64,000 bases of DNA, from the NCBI GenBank assembly GCA_017502085.1, contig JAFVVQ010000014.1:62001-126000 (forward strand). Direction: 5' to 3'. The notes below the pieces were generated by a model, which was not told where the DNA came from, did not search any database, and worked only from the letters and a program-made list of their open reading frames with translations. Source of the DNA: Clostridia bacterium. GTDB lineage: Bacteria; Bacillota; Clostridia; Oscillospirales; Acutalibacteraceae. Each line of letters opens with the position of its first letter. The first letter of the stretch is position 1. Position numbers and translations under genes: made by a program. Below, piece by piece: positions 18,398 to 27,324 of the stretch.

Positions 18398-19216
18398 ATG
18401 AAAATTTTCAGAATTATAATCTGCGGTCTTTTTGCCGCAGTTACGGCAGTTTTTCTTTTCTTCGTCATTACCGAAACAATCAAAACAGACAAAACTTTAC
18501 CCGTCATAACACTCGAAAGCGATATGCTTGACGTCAGCCTCAAAGCCGACAACAAAGAAATACTCAAAGGCGTTACGGCTTACGACAAAAAAGACGGCGA
18601 TATCACGGACAGAGTTTTCGTCGAATCAATCTCGAGATTCACGAAGAAAGGCATTTGCAACGTTACCTACGCCGTATGCGACAACGATAATCACGTTACC
18701 AAGATTACGAGAAAAATCCGATTCAAGGATTATCACTCCCCCGTTATAACGCTCAACGAATCCCTCTGCTATTCGATTTATGAGGTTATCGACCTGACCA
18801 AGGCTTTCACTGCAACAGACTGCATTCAGGGTGACATCTCACACTCAATTCTGCTGACTTCAAATGCTACGGGTATGGTTGCGGGAGTTTATAACATTAC
18901 TGTTACCGCCACCAACAAATACGGCGATTCAACAACAGAAAGCTTTCCGCTGATTATCGATGACACAATCAGCCCCGCAGGACCGACAATCGAACTGAGT
19001 CAATATTCGCTCAATGTCAAAAAAGGCTCAACAGTTGATTTCGGAAGCTATATCGTTTCGGCTTCCGACGTTTTCGAAAATGACGTTACGTCAAGCATCA
19101 GATTTGAAACCGATGCGGACCTCAACAAAGAAGGGTCTTACACCGTTCACTATTATGCAATAGACTCATCAAACAATACCGGCCACGCAATTCTTGTGGT
19201 CAACGTAGGGAACTGA
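18398..19216 (+). CDS. Membrane-anchored protein with two to three DUF5011/Ig-like (cadherin-type) domains
   Basis: The protein has 272 residues. One N-terminal hydrophobic segment (about 4-25) is followed by an outside part made of repeated beta-sandwich units: about 33-110 (LPVITLE, then KKDGDITDRV, then YAVCDNDNHV), 112-190 (SPVITLN, then TVTATNKYG), and 195-270 (GPTIELS, then VHYYAIDSSNN). The KDGDIT-type loops and YxxxDxxGN-like ends are typical of the DUF5011/bacterial Ig fold. It may be a periplasm-side (wall-side) partner of the assembly machinery or a cell-wall binding element. It lies between cpsB and the first Wzz/BY-kinase gene, with gaps under 10 bases. No catalytic motif is seen. 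Confidence 0.75.
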   Translation: MKIFRIIICGLFAAVTAVFLFFVITETIKTDKTLPVITLESDMLDVSLKADNKEILKGVTAYDKKDGDITDRVFVESISRFTKKGICNVTYAVCDNDNHVTKITRKIRFKDYHSPVITLNESLCYSIYEVIDLTKAFTATDCIQGDISHSILLTSNATGMVAGVYNITVTATNKYGDSTTESFPLIIDDTISPAGPTIELSQYSLNVKKGSTVDFGSYIVSASDVFENDVTSSIRFETDADLNKEGSYTVHYYAIDSSNNTGHAILVVNVGN

Positions 19217-19220
19217 TTTT

Positions 19221-20711
19221 ATGAATAACAGAAACAAAATTACAATTGACGTATACAGCCTTATAAAAGACGTCATCAGAAACAGTTGGGTCATCGTTCT
19301 TTCGGCGCTGATCGCTGCAATGGGTACCTATATCGCATCGCACAGCATCTATAAGCCTGAATACACCGCCAAGGCAACGCTGGTCGTCAACAACTCAGGT
19401 GCATCGATAAATTATAACCAGATGACAAATGCCAACGAAATAGCAAAAGTGCTTTGCGAAGTTTTCTCCGAAGCTCCGATGCTTGAAAGAGCAGCTGAAC
19501 ATCTCGGTGCCGACAGTTTCAGAGGCAGCGTCAATGCAACTGTGCTTTCGACAACAAACTTCCTTGAACTTTCCGTTACAAGCGACAGCCCCAAACTGGC
19601 ATACGATCATCTTAACGCAATCCTCAAGGTTTATCCGCAAGTTACAAGCAAGCTGTTTTCAAACGCAAGAATGCAGTTAATCCGCCAGGCGACAATACCC
19701 ACCGCACCGTCGAATTCCGTTCCGAGCGAGAATTCAGAGCTGATAATCTCGGGTGCCATTGCAGTTGCGCTCTTCATTATCGTTGCACTTTCCGTTATGC
19801 GTGACACCGTCAAGACTGAATCGGATTTCAAATCCAAAATCGATGCAAAGCTTATCGGATGCGTTCTCCATGAAGATAAAAAAATGTCTCTCAAGGACAT
19901 CGCAAAGAAAAAAAAGAAGGGTCTGCTGATTCACAACAATGCATTCATCAGTCTGCGCTTTATAGAGTATTTCCACAAAATCGCCGCAAAAATTGAATAT
20001 ATGAAGCATAAAGACGGCAGTACGGTTTTTGCCGTTACCAGCGTTGCAGAAAACGAAGGCAAATCGACCTGTGCAGCAAACCTTGCGGTTTCACTCGCTG
20101 ACAGAGGCAACCGCGTCGTGCTGATTGACCTTGATGCAAAAAAACCCGCTCTTTATAAAATCTTTGGCGAAGAATACGATGAAAAAAGCGAGTTTTCAAA
20201 TCTGATGAACAAAAAGATTGATGCTTCGGATTTCAGGCTCAAGAAATACAAGAAATCCTCTCTCTACCTTGCTATCAACACAAAGCCCTGCCGTGATATT
20301 CACAGATGGCTCGAAAGCGGCGAAGTGAACAAGGTGCTTGAAGGCTTCAAGAAGAATGCCGATTACATAATCATTGATACCGCCCCCATAACCGTCGATT
20401 CAAGCGTCACCGATATCATCAAGTCGGTTGATAAATCGATTCTCGTTGTCAGAACGGATACTGTTAAAGTACCTGCCATCAACGATTCAATTTCAACAAT
20501 CAACAAAATCAGCCGCAACCTCGCGGGATGTATCCTCAACAACGTTCATCAGGGAATTGCTCCGTTCAGCTTTTCGGGCAACGATGAAGCGGGAGTTTAC
20601 GGCTCAAGACACGGCAAATACGGCCGATACGGTAAATACGGTTCATACGGCGGCTACGGATATTATCATCAGTACCGCCGCAACGAAAAAAACGACATCG
20701 CAGAGGAATAA
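19221..20711 (+). CDS. Wzz/BY-kinase fusion (polysaccharide co-polymerase and tyrosine autokinase), copy 1
   Basis: The protein has 496 residues. A Wzz-type chain-length domain is flanked by membrane segments at about 22-40 and 175-193, with the Pro-rich TAPSNSVPSE motif before the second. A cytoplasmic P-loop kinase follows: Walker A ENEGKST near 277-283, Walker A' VLIDLDAKKP at 300-309, Walker B YIIIDTAP at 382-389. Walker A has ENEGKST in place of the usual GEGKST/T, and Walker A' has DLDAKKP in place of DADLRRP, so activity may be altered. The C-terminal tail (about 460-484) is a Gly/Tyr/Lys-rich cluster, the autophosphorylation site in this family. Unlike the usual Bacillota arrangement, adaptor and kinase are fused in one chain. 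Confidence 0.92.
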   Translation: MNNRNKITIDVYSLIKDVIRNSWVIVLSALIAAMGTYIASHSIYKPEYTAKATLVVNNSGASINYNQMTNANEIAKVLCEVFSEAPMLERAAEHLGADSFRGSVNATVLSTTNFLELSVTSDSPKLAYDHLNAILKVYPQVTSKLFSNARMQLIRQATIPTAPSNSVPSENSELIISGAIAVALFIIVALSVMRDTVKTESDFKSKIDAKLIGCVLHEDKKMSLKDIAKKKKKGLLIHNNAFISLRFIEYFHKIAAKIEYMKHKDGSTVFAVTSVAENEGKSTCAANLAVSLADRGNRVVLIDLDAKKPALYKIFGEEYDEKSEFSNLMNKKIDASDFRLKKYKKSSLYLAINTKPCRDIHRWLESGEVNKVLEGFKKNADYIIIDTAPITVDSSVTDIIKSVDKSILVVRTDTVKVPAINDSISTINKISRNLAGCILNNVHQGIAPFSFSGNDEAGVYGSRHGKYGRYGKYGSYGGYGYYHQYRRNEKNDIAEE

Positions 20712-20744
20712 AATCCTCAATATTAAGAGAAAGAGTTCATTGAT

Positions 20745-22235
20745 ATGAATCAAAATGAAAACAAAAACAATAAAAATGACGATGCTATTGTCAAGGTTTA
20801 TCTCAGCGACGCCATAAAAGGTCTGAAAAAATTCTGGTGGCTCTGCGTTATATCGGCAATTATTCTCGGCAGTTTCAGAGCCGTCAATGAGAAGATGAGT
20901 TATTCTGAAAGATACACCGCCTCGTCTACCCTCACTGTCTCGACCAATCAAGGCGGATCAATCATCGGCGTTTCTTATTACACATTCTATTATGACAGTC
21001 TCACAAGCGGTCAGCTGACATCGATATTCCCTCATATTCTTTCAAACAACCTTTTGCAGGATGCAATCTGTGCCGATCTCGACGTTCCCGCTCTCCCCGC
21101 CTGGCTGAGCATATCAAACGTTCCGGGCACCAATATGATAACTATGTCGGCAACAGGTAAAGACCCTCAGGCTGCGTATGACGTTCTTGTTTCTGCAATT
21201 GAGAATTTCCCCGACGTTGCAAAATACTGTGTCGGCAGCATAAAATTCGAAACACTTTCGCCGCCATCCGTACCGACGTCTCCATCCAATTCACCCGAGT
21301 ATTTCAGAGAATTCGGAAAAGGTGCGGCTATGGGCTTCATATTGGGCTTTGCGGTTATCGTTGTCTATATTCTGCAGAGAAGAACAATCAAGACAAAGAA
21401 AGATATCAGATCCGAGCTGAATCTTGATACGCTTGCGGTTATTCCCCGCATTGTTTTCAAAAGAAGGTCGGTTGCATCTGCTCCTCCGCTTGTTTTCACA
21501 AACCCCGATACGGATAACAGCTTTCTGGAATCGTTCAGAGTGCTGCGCAACGTTTTCACCTCCTCACTGAAGGAAACTGACAAAGTCATTATGGCAACAA
21601 GTTCTGTACCGGGCGAAGGCAAAACAACCGTTATCACAAACCTTGCACTATCACTTGCCGATTACGACAAAAAGATACTTCTGGTTGATGCGGATGTACG
21701 CCATCCGAGTATTTTCGAGCTTCTCGGAGTCGACCCGGAAACCCTTGATATAAGAGAAACCACCGGCGAATACAAAATCGCATATCTCTCCGATATGAAG
21801 ATTTCCGTTCTTATCCCTACGGTTGACGAAAGCAATTCCGAACAGTTCTTCAAAACCGAAAACATAAGAAAGACTCTCACGGAACTGAAAAAAAGATTCG
21901 ACTATATTCTCATTGACACGCCCCCTTGCGGTCTTATCTCCGATGCCATGTACATCGCTCAGTGTGCAGACGCCGCCATCTACATTGTTCATCAGGATGC
22001 GGTCAGAGTTTCAAGAATCAAGAGCAGCCTCGATAACCTTATGTCAACGGATATCACCATTCTCGGTTGCGTACTGAACGGCACCGCAAAAGGTCTCTCC
22101 GGCTACGGATACGGCTATGGCTACGGATACGGCTACGGATACGGATACGGTTACGGCTATGGTTACGGTAAGTACGGTTACGGCGAAAAATCCGTGAAAA
22201 AACACAAAAGAAAAAAGAAAGACTCTCTTCAATAA
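20745..22235 (+). CDS. Wzz/BY-kinase fusion, copy 2, with an uninterrupted Gly-Tyr repeat tail
   Basis: It also has 496 residues but is clearly divergent from copy 1. Wzz membrane segments lie at about 30-45 and 190-211 with a PPSVPTSPSNS motif between. The kinase has canonical motifs: Walker A PGEGKTT (289-295), Walker A' LLVDADVRHP (312-321) and Walker B ILIDTPP (388-394). The C-terminus has eleven consecutive Gly-Tyr dipeptides (453-474), then GKYGYG and a basic KKHKRKKK end. The tail is coded by a hexanucleotide-like GGNTAY tandem repeat, so its length can change by slippage. The tyrosine cluster is the expected autophosphorylation region and the target of the CpsB phosphatase encoded at 17654. 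Confidence 0.93.
   Translation: MNQNENKNNKNDDAIVKVYLSDAIKGLKKFWWLCVISAIILGSFRAVNEKMSYSERYTASSTLTVSTNQGGSIIGVSYYTFYYDSLTSGQLTSIFPHILSNNLLQDAICADLDVPALPAWLSISNVPGTNMITMSATGKDPQAAYDVLVSAIENFPDVAKYCVGSIKFETLSPPSVPTSPSNSPEYFREFGKGAAMGFILGFAVIVVYILQRRTIKTKKDIRSELNLDTLAVIPRIVFKRRSVASAPPLVFTNPDTDNSFLESFRVLRNVFTSSLKETDKVIMATSSVPGEGKTTVITNLALSLADYDKKILLVDADVRHPSIFELLGVDPETLDIRETTGEYKIAYLSDMKISVLIPTVDESNSEQFFKTENIRKTLTELKKRFDYILIDTPPCGLISDAMYIAQCADAAIYIVHQDAVRVSRIKSSLDNLMSTDITILGCVLNGTAKGLSGYGYGYGYGYGYGYGYGYGYGYGKYGYGEKSVKKHKRKKKDSLQ
22101..22184 (+). repeat. In-frame GGNTAY tandem repeat coding the Gly-Tyr tail of BY-kinase 2
   Basis: About fourteen degenerate 6-base units (GGC/GGA/GGT + TAC/TAT) follow one another with one AAG-containing interruption near 22168. 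Third positions vary, which would moderate but not abolish slippage. Confidence 0.9.
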
Positions 22236-22265
22236 ACACAAATTCTGAAAAAGGATCTGATCTGA

Positions 22266-24233
22266 ATGAAAATGCCGATCAAAAACAAAGGCAAATTTAA
22301 AATCCGAATCGAAATGTGGCACATACTGTCGGCTATCCTCATCATCTTTGATATGATGGCCGTCAACTGCTCATATTTTCTTGCTTTGCTGATCAGATTC
22401 GACGGTATTTTCTCCGCCATTCCGAAAGAATATCTGAATGCGTATATCAATTTCATCCCCATCAACTCTGCAATATGTCTCGTAATTTTCATTCTGCTGA
22501 AGCTTTACAGCACCCTCTGGAGATACGCAGGTATCACCGATATTATGCGTGCGGGTATCGGCAGTGCGGTTGTGTCTGTTATTCATATGATACTGATAAC
22601 CGTTCTTTTCCGCAGAATGCCTCTCTCCTATTACCTCTGGGGAGCCTGCTTTCAGTACCTTGTCATTATCTTCGTCAGACTCTCATACAGAATAGTTTCA
22701 ACCCTTTTCAGCCATCGCAATCCGACCCAAAACTTCAAAAAAGTTATGATTATCGGCGCAGGAAGTGCGGGTCAGACGATTGCACGAGGAATTGAAAAAG
22801 ACAGAAACACCGACGACAGAGTTGTTTGTATGATTGACGACAACTCCGCAAAATGGGGCAGATATATCGACAAAATCCCGATTGTCGGCGGCAGAGACGA
22901 TATTCTTTCTGCTGTTGAACAGTTTGAAATCAATAAAATTTATATCGCAATGCCGAGCGCCTCGAAAGAAGAAATCCGTGATATCATCACCATCTGCAGT
23001 GAATCCGACTGCATAATAAAACATCTGCCCGACTTTTATCAGTACGTTAACGGCGAAATCTCCGTCGGTGCAATGAAAGACGTTTCGGTTGAAGACCTCC
23101 TCGGCAGAGAACCCGTCAACACCGACCTTCACGAAGCATTCAACCTCATCTACCGCAAAACGATTCTCGTTACGGGCGGCGGCGGTTCGATCGGCAGTGA
23201 GCTTTGCCGTCAGATTGCGGCTCATCAGCCCGAACGCCTGATTATCTTCGATATATACGAAAACAACGCTTATAACATCCAGCAGGAGCTGAAAGATAAA
23301 CATCCCGACCTGAAGCTTGACGTTCTTATCGGTTCGGTCAGGGATTCCAGAAGACTTGAACAGATCTTTTCAAAATACAAACCCGATATTGTTTACCACG
23401 CGGCGGCTCACAAGCACGTTCCGCTTATGGAGGACAGTCCCTGCGAATCAATCAAAAACAACGTAATCGGCACATACAAGACGGCATATGCCGCAATGAT
23501 ACATAACTGCGAAAAATTCGTTCTCATCAGTACCGATAAGGCAGTTAATCCGACGAACATTATGGGCGCAAGTAAACGCCTTTGCGAAATGATAATCCAA
23601 TCCTTTGACAGAAACATCAAGGAACACAACGAAAGTTCGCTTCACAGAATGTTCACCCACAGCGAAACCGTCGGCAACGCTCATACCGACACAGTACCGG
23701 AAAACATCAGAACGGAATTTGTTGCCGTCAGATTCGGTAACGTTCTCGGCTCAAACGGTTCGGTTGTTCCTCTTTTCAAAAAACAGATTGAAAACGGCGG
23801 TCCCGTCACCGTCACTCATCCCGATATCATCAGATACTTTATGACCATACCCGAGGCGGTTTCACTCGTTCTTCTTGCCGGTACATACGCAAAAGGCGGC
23901 GAAATATTCGTTCTCGATATGGGCTCTCCCGTCAAGATTGACACCCTTGCAAGAAACCTCATCAAGCTTTCGGGTCTCAAACCCGACGTCGATATCAAAA
24001 TTCAGTATACAGGCTTAAGACCGGGCGAAAAACTGTTTGAAGAAAAGCTGATGGAAGAAGAAGGTCTGAAAACCACTCCCAACAAACTTATCCATATCGG
24101 CAATCCCATCAGATTTGATACAGCTCTTTTCAGCAAACAGCTTGATGAACTTATGCTTGCCGCTTATGAAAACAGTGACGATATCATTGATATGGTCAAG
24201 GAAATCGTTCCCACATTCAAACACAATAATTAA
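22266..24233 (+). CDS. Membrane-bound nucleoside-diphosphate-sugar 4,6-dehydratase (PglF/CapD/WbpM type)
   Basis: The protein has 655 residues. About four membrane helices (residues 12-135) are followed by a CoA-binding-like Rossmann domain (VMIIGAGSAGQTIA near 160) and a catalytic SDR domain (ILVTGGGGSIGSEL near 298) with STDKAVNPTNIMGASKR, where the family's SxK-type catalytic residues replace the usual YxxxK. It converts UDP-GlcNAc to the 4-keto-6-deoxy sugar. It sits directly before an aminotransferase and a phosphoglycosyl transferase, which together make and load the first sugar of the repeat (PglF-PglE-PglC logic). AAAGGATC precedes the ATG. Confidence 0.92.
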   Translation: MKMPIKNKGKFKIRIEMWHILSAILIIFDMMAVNCSYFLALLIRFDGIFSAIPKEYLNAYINFIPINSAICLVIFILLKLYSTLWRYAGITDIMRAGIGSAVVSVIHMILITVLFRRMPLSYYLWGACFQYLVIIFVRLSYRIVSTLFSHRNPTQNFKKVMIIGAGSAGQTIARGIEKDRNTDDRVVCMIDDNSAKWGRYIDKIPIVGGRDDILSAVEQFEINKIYIAMPSASKEEIRDIITICSESDCIIKHLPDFYQYVNGEISVGAMKDVSVEDLLGREPVNTDLHEAFNLIYRKTILVTGGGGSIGSELCRQIAAHQPERLIIFDIYENNAYNIQQELKDKHPDLKLDVLIGSVRDSRRLEQIFSKYKPDIVYHAAAHKHVPLMEDSPCESIKNNVIGTYKTAYAAMIHNCEKFVLISTDKAVNPTNIMGASKRLCEMIIQSFDRNIKEHNESSLHRMFTHSETVGNAHTDTVPENIRTEFVAVRFGNVLGSNGSVVPLFKKQIENGGPVTVTHPDIIRYFMTIPEAVSLVLLAGTYAKGGEIFVLDMGSPVKIDTLARNLIKLSGLKPDVDIKIQYTGLRPGEKLFEEKLMEEEGLKTTPNKLIHIGNPIRFDTALFSKQLDELMLAAYENSDDIIDMVKEIVPTFKHNN

Positions 24234-24252
24234 AGCGAAAAGAGGATGACTT

Positions 24253-25467
24253 ATGGCAAACATTCCGTTCAGCCCTCCCGACATAACCGAAGCGGAAATC
24301 AACGAGGTTTGTGAAGCACTTCGTTCAGGATGGATTACAACAGGTCCGAGAACAAAGGATTTTGAACGCAGACTCGCCGCTTATTGCGGCACGGATAAGG
24401 TTGTGTGCCTAAACTCCGCAACTGCGGCACTCGAACTGAATCTCCGTGTTCTCGGTATCGGAGAAGGCGACGAGGTCATCGTTCCCGCATATACATATAC
24501 CGCATCCGCTTCGGCGGCAATCCATACGGGCGCAAAGGTCATTTTCATCGACAGTCAGCCCGATTCATTTGAGATGGATTACGACCTGATGGAAGCGGCA
24601 ATCAATGAAAAAACAAAAGCAATTATTCCCGTTGACCTTGCGGGTATCATCTGCGACTATGACAGAATCTTTGAAGCGGTTGAAAGAAAGAAGAATATCT
24701 TCTTCCCCGCAAACGAAATTCAGAAACCAATCGGCAGAGTTGCCGTGTGTGCAGACTGCGCTCACGCACTCGGTGCAACGAGAAACGGTCTGAATGCGGG
24801 TCAGATAGCTGATTTCACTTCATTCTCTTTCCACGCCGTCAAGAATCTGACTACCGCCGAGGGCGGCGCCGCAACGTGGAGAACAATCGACGGCATTGAC
24901 AACGATGAGCTTTACAAACAATATATGCTTTTCAGCCTTCACGGTCAGTCAAAGGATGCTCTGGCAAAAACAAAGGCTGGTGCCTGGGAATACGATATCG
25001 TCGGTCCGTGGTACAAATGCAATATGACCGATATAACCGCTGCAATCGGAACCGTTCAGCTTGAGAGATACCCCTCTCTGATGGAAAGACGAAAAGAGAT
25101 TATCGGCAGATACGATGCGATGTGCGATTCTCTCGGCATCCTCCGTCTCGAGCATTACGGTGAAAATCATTCGGGATCGGGTCACCTTTATATCACGAGA
25201 ATACCCGATGCATCCGAAGAAACAAGAAACGCAATTATCACTGAAATGGCTGAAAACGGTATTGCCTGCAACGTTCATTATAAGCCTCTGCCGATGATGA
25301 CGGCATATAAAAACCTCGGCTTCGACATTGCGGATTATCCGAATGCATATGCATTTTTCAGAAATGAAATCACGCTTCCGCTTCACACGAAGCTGACAGA
25401 CGGTGACGTTGAGCGTGTTATTTCGGAATACTCACGTATTGTCGAAAAATATATGAGGAGGGAATAA
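24253..25467 (+). CDS. DegT/DnrJ/EryC1/StrS-family PLP sugar aminotransferase (PglE-like)
   Basis: The protein has 404 residues, typical for the family. The start motif IPFSPPDITEAEI and SGWITTGPRTKDFE at the sugar-binding end are diagnostic. PLP-binding residues include the phosphate loop NSATAALEL (54-62), D-x-AHALGA after CADCAH, and the Schiff-base K197 in FSFHAVKN. With the upstream 4,6-dehydratase it should produce a UDP-4-amino-4,6-dideoxy-GlcNAc. The next gene, a sugar transferase, begins 2 bases after its stop. No dedicated PglD acetyltransferase lies next to it. Confidence 0.93.
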   Translation: MANIPFSPPDITEAEINEVCEALRSGWITTGPRTKDFERRLAAYCGTDKVVCLNSATAALELNLRVLGIGEGDEVIVPAYTYTASASAAIHTGAKVIFIDSQPDSFEMDYDLMEAAINEKTKAIIPVDLAGIICDYDRIFEAVERKKNIFFPANEIQKPIGRVAVCADCAHALGATRNGLNAGQIADFTSFSFHAVKNLTTAEGGAATWRTIDGIDNDELYKQYMLFSLHGQSKDALAKTKAGAWEYDIVGPWYKCNMTDITAAIGTVQLERYPSLMERRKEIIGRYDAMCDSLGILRLEHYGENHSGSGHLYITRIPDASEETRNAIITEMAENGIACNVHYKPLPMMTAYKNLGFDIADYPNAYAFFRNEITLPLHTKLTDGDVERVISEYSRIVEKYMRRE

Positions 25468-25469
25468 AA

Positions 25470-26153
25470 ATGCTTCTTAAGAAATGGGAAGACCTCCCGT
25501 CAGAAATGCAGACCCACGAGGTCAGAGAATACTATGATATACTGGAAAAAAAGCGTTTTTCTTTGTTTCTGAAACGTGCGTTTGACATTTTCGTTTCGTC
25601 TGTGGCACTTCTGGTGCTTTCCCCAGTTTTTCTCATCCTCGCCATCGCTATCAAAGCAGACTCAAAAGGTCCCGTATTCTACAGACAGACAAGAGTCACA
25701 CGATACGGCAAGGAATTCAGGATTTTTAAATTCCGTTCAATGGTCACCGATGCAGACAAAGGCTCTCTCCTGACCGTCGGCGGTGACTCGAGAATCACAA
25801 AAACAGGCAGATTCATCCGCAAATACAAGCTCGATGAACTCAGTCAGCTTATCGACGTTTTCAGAGGCACGATGACGTTCGTGGGCACAAGACCCGAAGT
25901 TCCGAAATACGTTGCGAAATATACTCCCGAAATGCTCGCAACACTTCTTCTCCCCGCAGGTATAACTTCCGAAGCAAGTGTTTATTATAAAGACGAAAAC
26001 GACCTTCTCGACGCTTCCGATGACGTTGAAAAAACCTATACCGAAGTTGTTCTGCCCGACAAGATGAAATATAATCTTGCCGCTATCAGAAAATTCAACT
26101 TCTTTTACGATATCAAAATAATGATACTTACCGCTCTCGCAATTTTCCGATAA
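25470..26153 (+). CDS. Initiating phosphoglycosyl transferase (monotopic PglC/WcaJ-type bacterial sugar transferase)
   Basis: The protein has 227 residues. One re-entrant hydrophobic helix (about 33-60) ends in the SPVF break, followed by KGPVFYRQTR, FKFRSM and acidic residues at about 94-96, then DELSQLIDVFRG and MTFVGTRPEVP, all classical for the small soluble-core family. It transfers a sugar phosphate from a UDP-sugar to undecaprenyl phosphate at the inner membrane face and so starts the repeat unit. It is preceded by a GGAGGG site inside the aminotransferase end. Its likely donor is the amino-dideoxy sugar made by the two upstream genes. Confidence 0.93.
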   Translation: MLLKKWEDLPSEMQTHEVREYYDILEKKRFSLFLKRAFDIFVSSVALLVLSPVFLILAIAIKADSKGPVFYRQTRVTRYGKEFRIFKFRSMVTDADKGSLLTVGGDSRITKTGRFIRKYKLDELSQLIDVFRGTMTFVGTRPEVPKYVAKYTPEMLATLLLPAGITSEASVYYKDENDLLDASDDVEKTYTEVVLPDKMKYNLAAIRKFNFFYDIKIMILTALAIFR

Positions 26154-26171
26154 CAATTACGGAGTGATAAA

Positions 26172-27311
26172 ATGAAGAATAAAAATGAAAAAAAACTTGT
26201 TGTGCTTCTGACAAACAATGACGATGATATTTACTGTTTCCGCAAAGAGCTTATAGAAGAAATAATCAATGCAGGTTATGAAATGCTCATTTCCTGCCCC
26301 GACGGCAACAAATTCCAATTAATGAAACACATTGAATACCGATACGACAACCCCGTTATTGACAGACGCGGCACAAACGTTTTTGCGGATTCGAAGCTGT
26401 TCATTCACTATTTCAATCTGCTTCGGAAAACAAAGCCGTCTGTTGCACTGACCTACACCGCAAAGCCCAACGTTTACGCAGGTATTGCCGCTTATCTTCT
26501 CGGAATCCCCGTTATAAGCAACGTCACGGGTTTCGGAAGCGTGCTGAAGGAAGGCGGTCTGATTCAGAAACTGGTTATGGGTCTTTTCAGATTTTCTTTC
26601 CGCCGCTCAGCGTGCGTAATGTTCCAGAATTCAACGAATATGAAACTGGCTGAAGAAACGGGTATGGTCAAGGGCGAGCATATGCTTATCCCCGGCTCAG
26701 GTGTCAACACCGATCGCTATCCCCTGCTCGATTATCCCGATGGCGGTAACGGAAATGACGGCGCAAAAATAGTATTTAACTATATCGGCAGAATCCTTCA
26801 CGATAAAGGCGTTGACGATTATATCGAAGCCGCAAAAAGAATCAAAGCCGATTATCCGAACACCGAATTCAATATGCTGGGCTTTATCGAGCCGACCGAA
26901 ATGCACTATGAAAAGCTGCTTTCGGAACTTGAAAAAGACGGCATTATCAGATACAGAGGCAGTCAGGAGGACATCAAGCCCTTCATTGCCGCCTCTCACG
27001 CAACGATTCATCCGTCTACCTACGGAGAAGGTATGAGCAATGTTTTGCTTGAAAGCGCATCAAGCGGCAGACCCGTTATTTCAACGGACAACCCCGGCTG
27101 TATGGAAACGTTCATTGACGGCGAGACGGGATTCCTCTATCACGGCGGTGACGTTGATGCTCTTTGCGGATGCATAAGAAAATTCCTTGCTCTTCCGAAT
27201 CCCGAGAGAAAAGCAATGGGCGAAAAAGGCAGGGAATATATCAAAGAAAATTTCTCACGCAAAAAGGTTACAGACGCATATCTTGAAAAAATCAACAGCT
27301 TGTGCAGATAA
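26172..27311 (+). CDS. GT4-family glycosyltransferase, probably adds the second sugar
   Basis: The protein has 379 residues, a GT-B fold. The N-terminal half has VTGFGSVL and a membrane-associating basic region. The C-terminal half has the nucleotide-sugar binding pattern YIGRILHDKGVDDYI and the EX7E motif EGMSNVLLE (about 288-296). It is close to PglA/TuaC/EpsD-type enzymes, which act right after the phosphoglycosyl transferase, and its position next to that gene fits. The acceptor would be undecaprenyl-PP-linked monosaccharide; the donor is unknown. Confidence 0.88.
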   Translation: MKNKNEKKLVVLLTNNDDDIYCFRKELIEEIINAGYEMLISCPDGNKFQLMKHIEYRYDNPVIDRRGTNVFADSKLFIHYFNLLRKTKPSVALTYTAKPNVYAGIAAYLLGIPVISNVTGFGSVLKEGGLIQKLVMGLFRFSFRRSACVMFQNSTNMKLAEETGMVKGEHMLIPGSGVNTDRYPLLDYPDGGNGNDGAKIVFNYIGRILHDKGVDDYIEAAKRIKADYPNTEFNMLGFIEPTEMHYEKLLSELEKDGIIRYRGSQEDIKPFIAASHATIHPSTYGEGMSNVLLESASSGRPVISTDNPGCMETFIDGETGFLYHGGDVDALCGCIRKFLALPNPERKAMGEKGREYIKENFSRKKVTDAYLEKINSLCR

Positions 27312-27324
27312 GGAAGGAAAAATT

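Noticed and set aside
22101..22184. Possible CRISPR or minisatellite at the Gly-Tyr tract
   Set aside because: Units are 6 bases, contiguous and in frame, without spacers. It codes for the BY-kinase tail.
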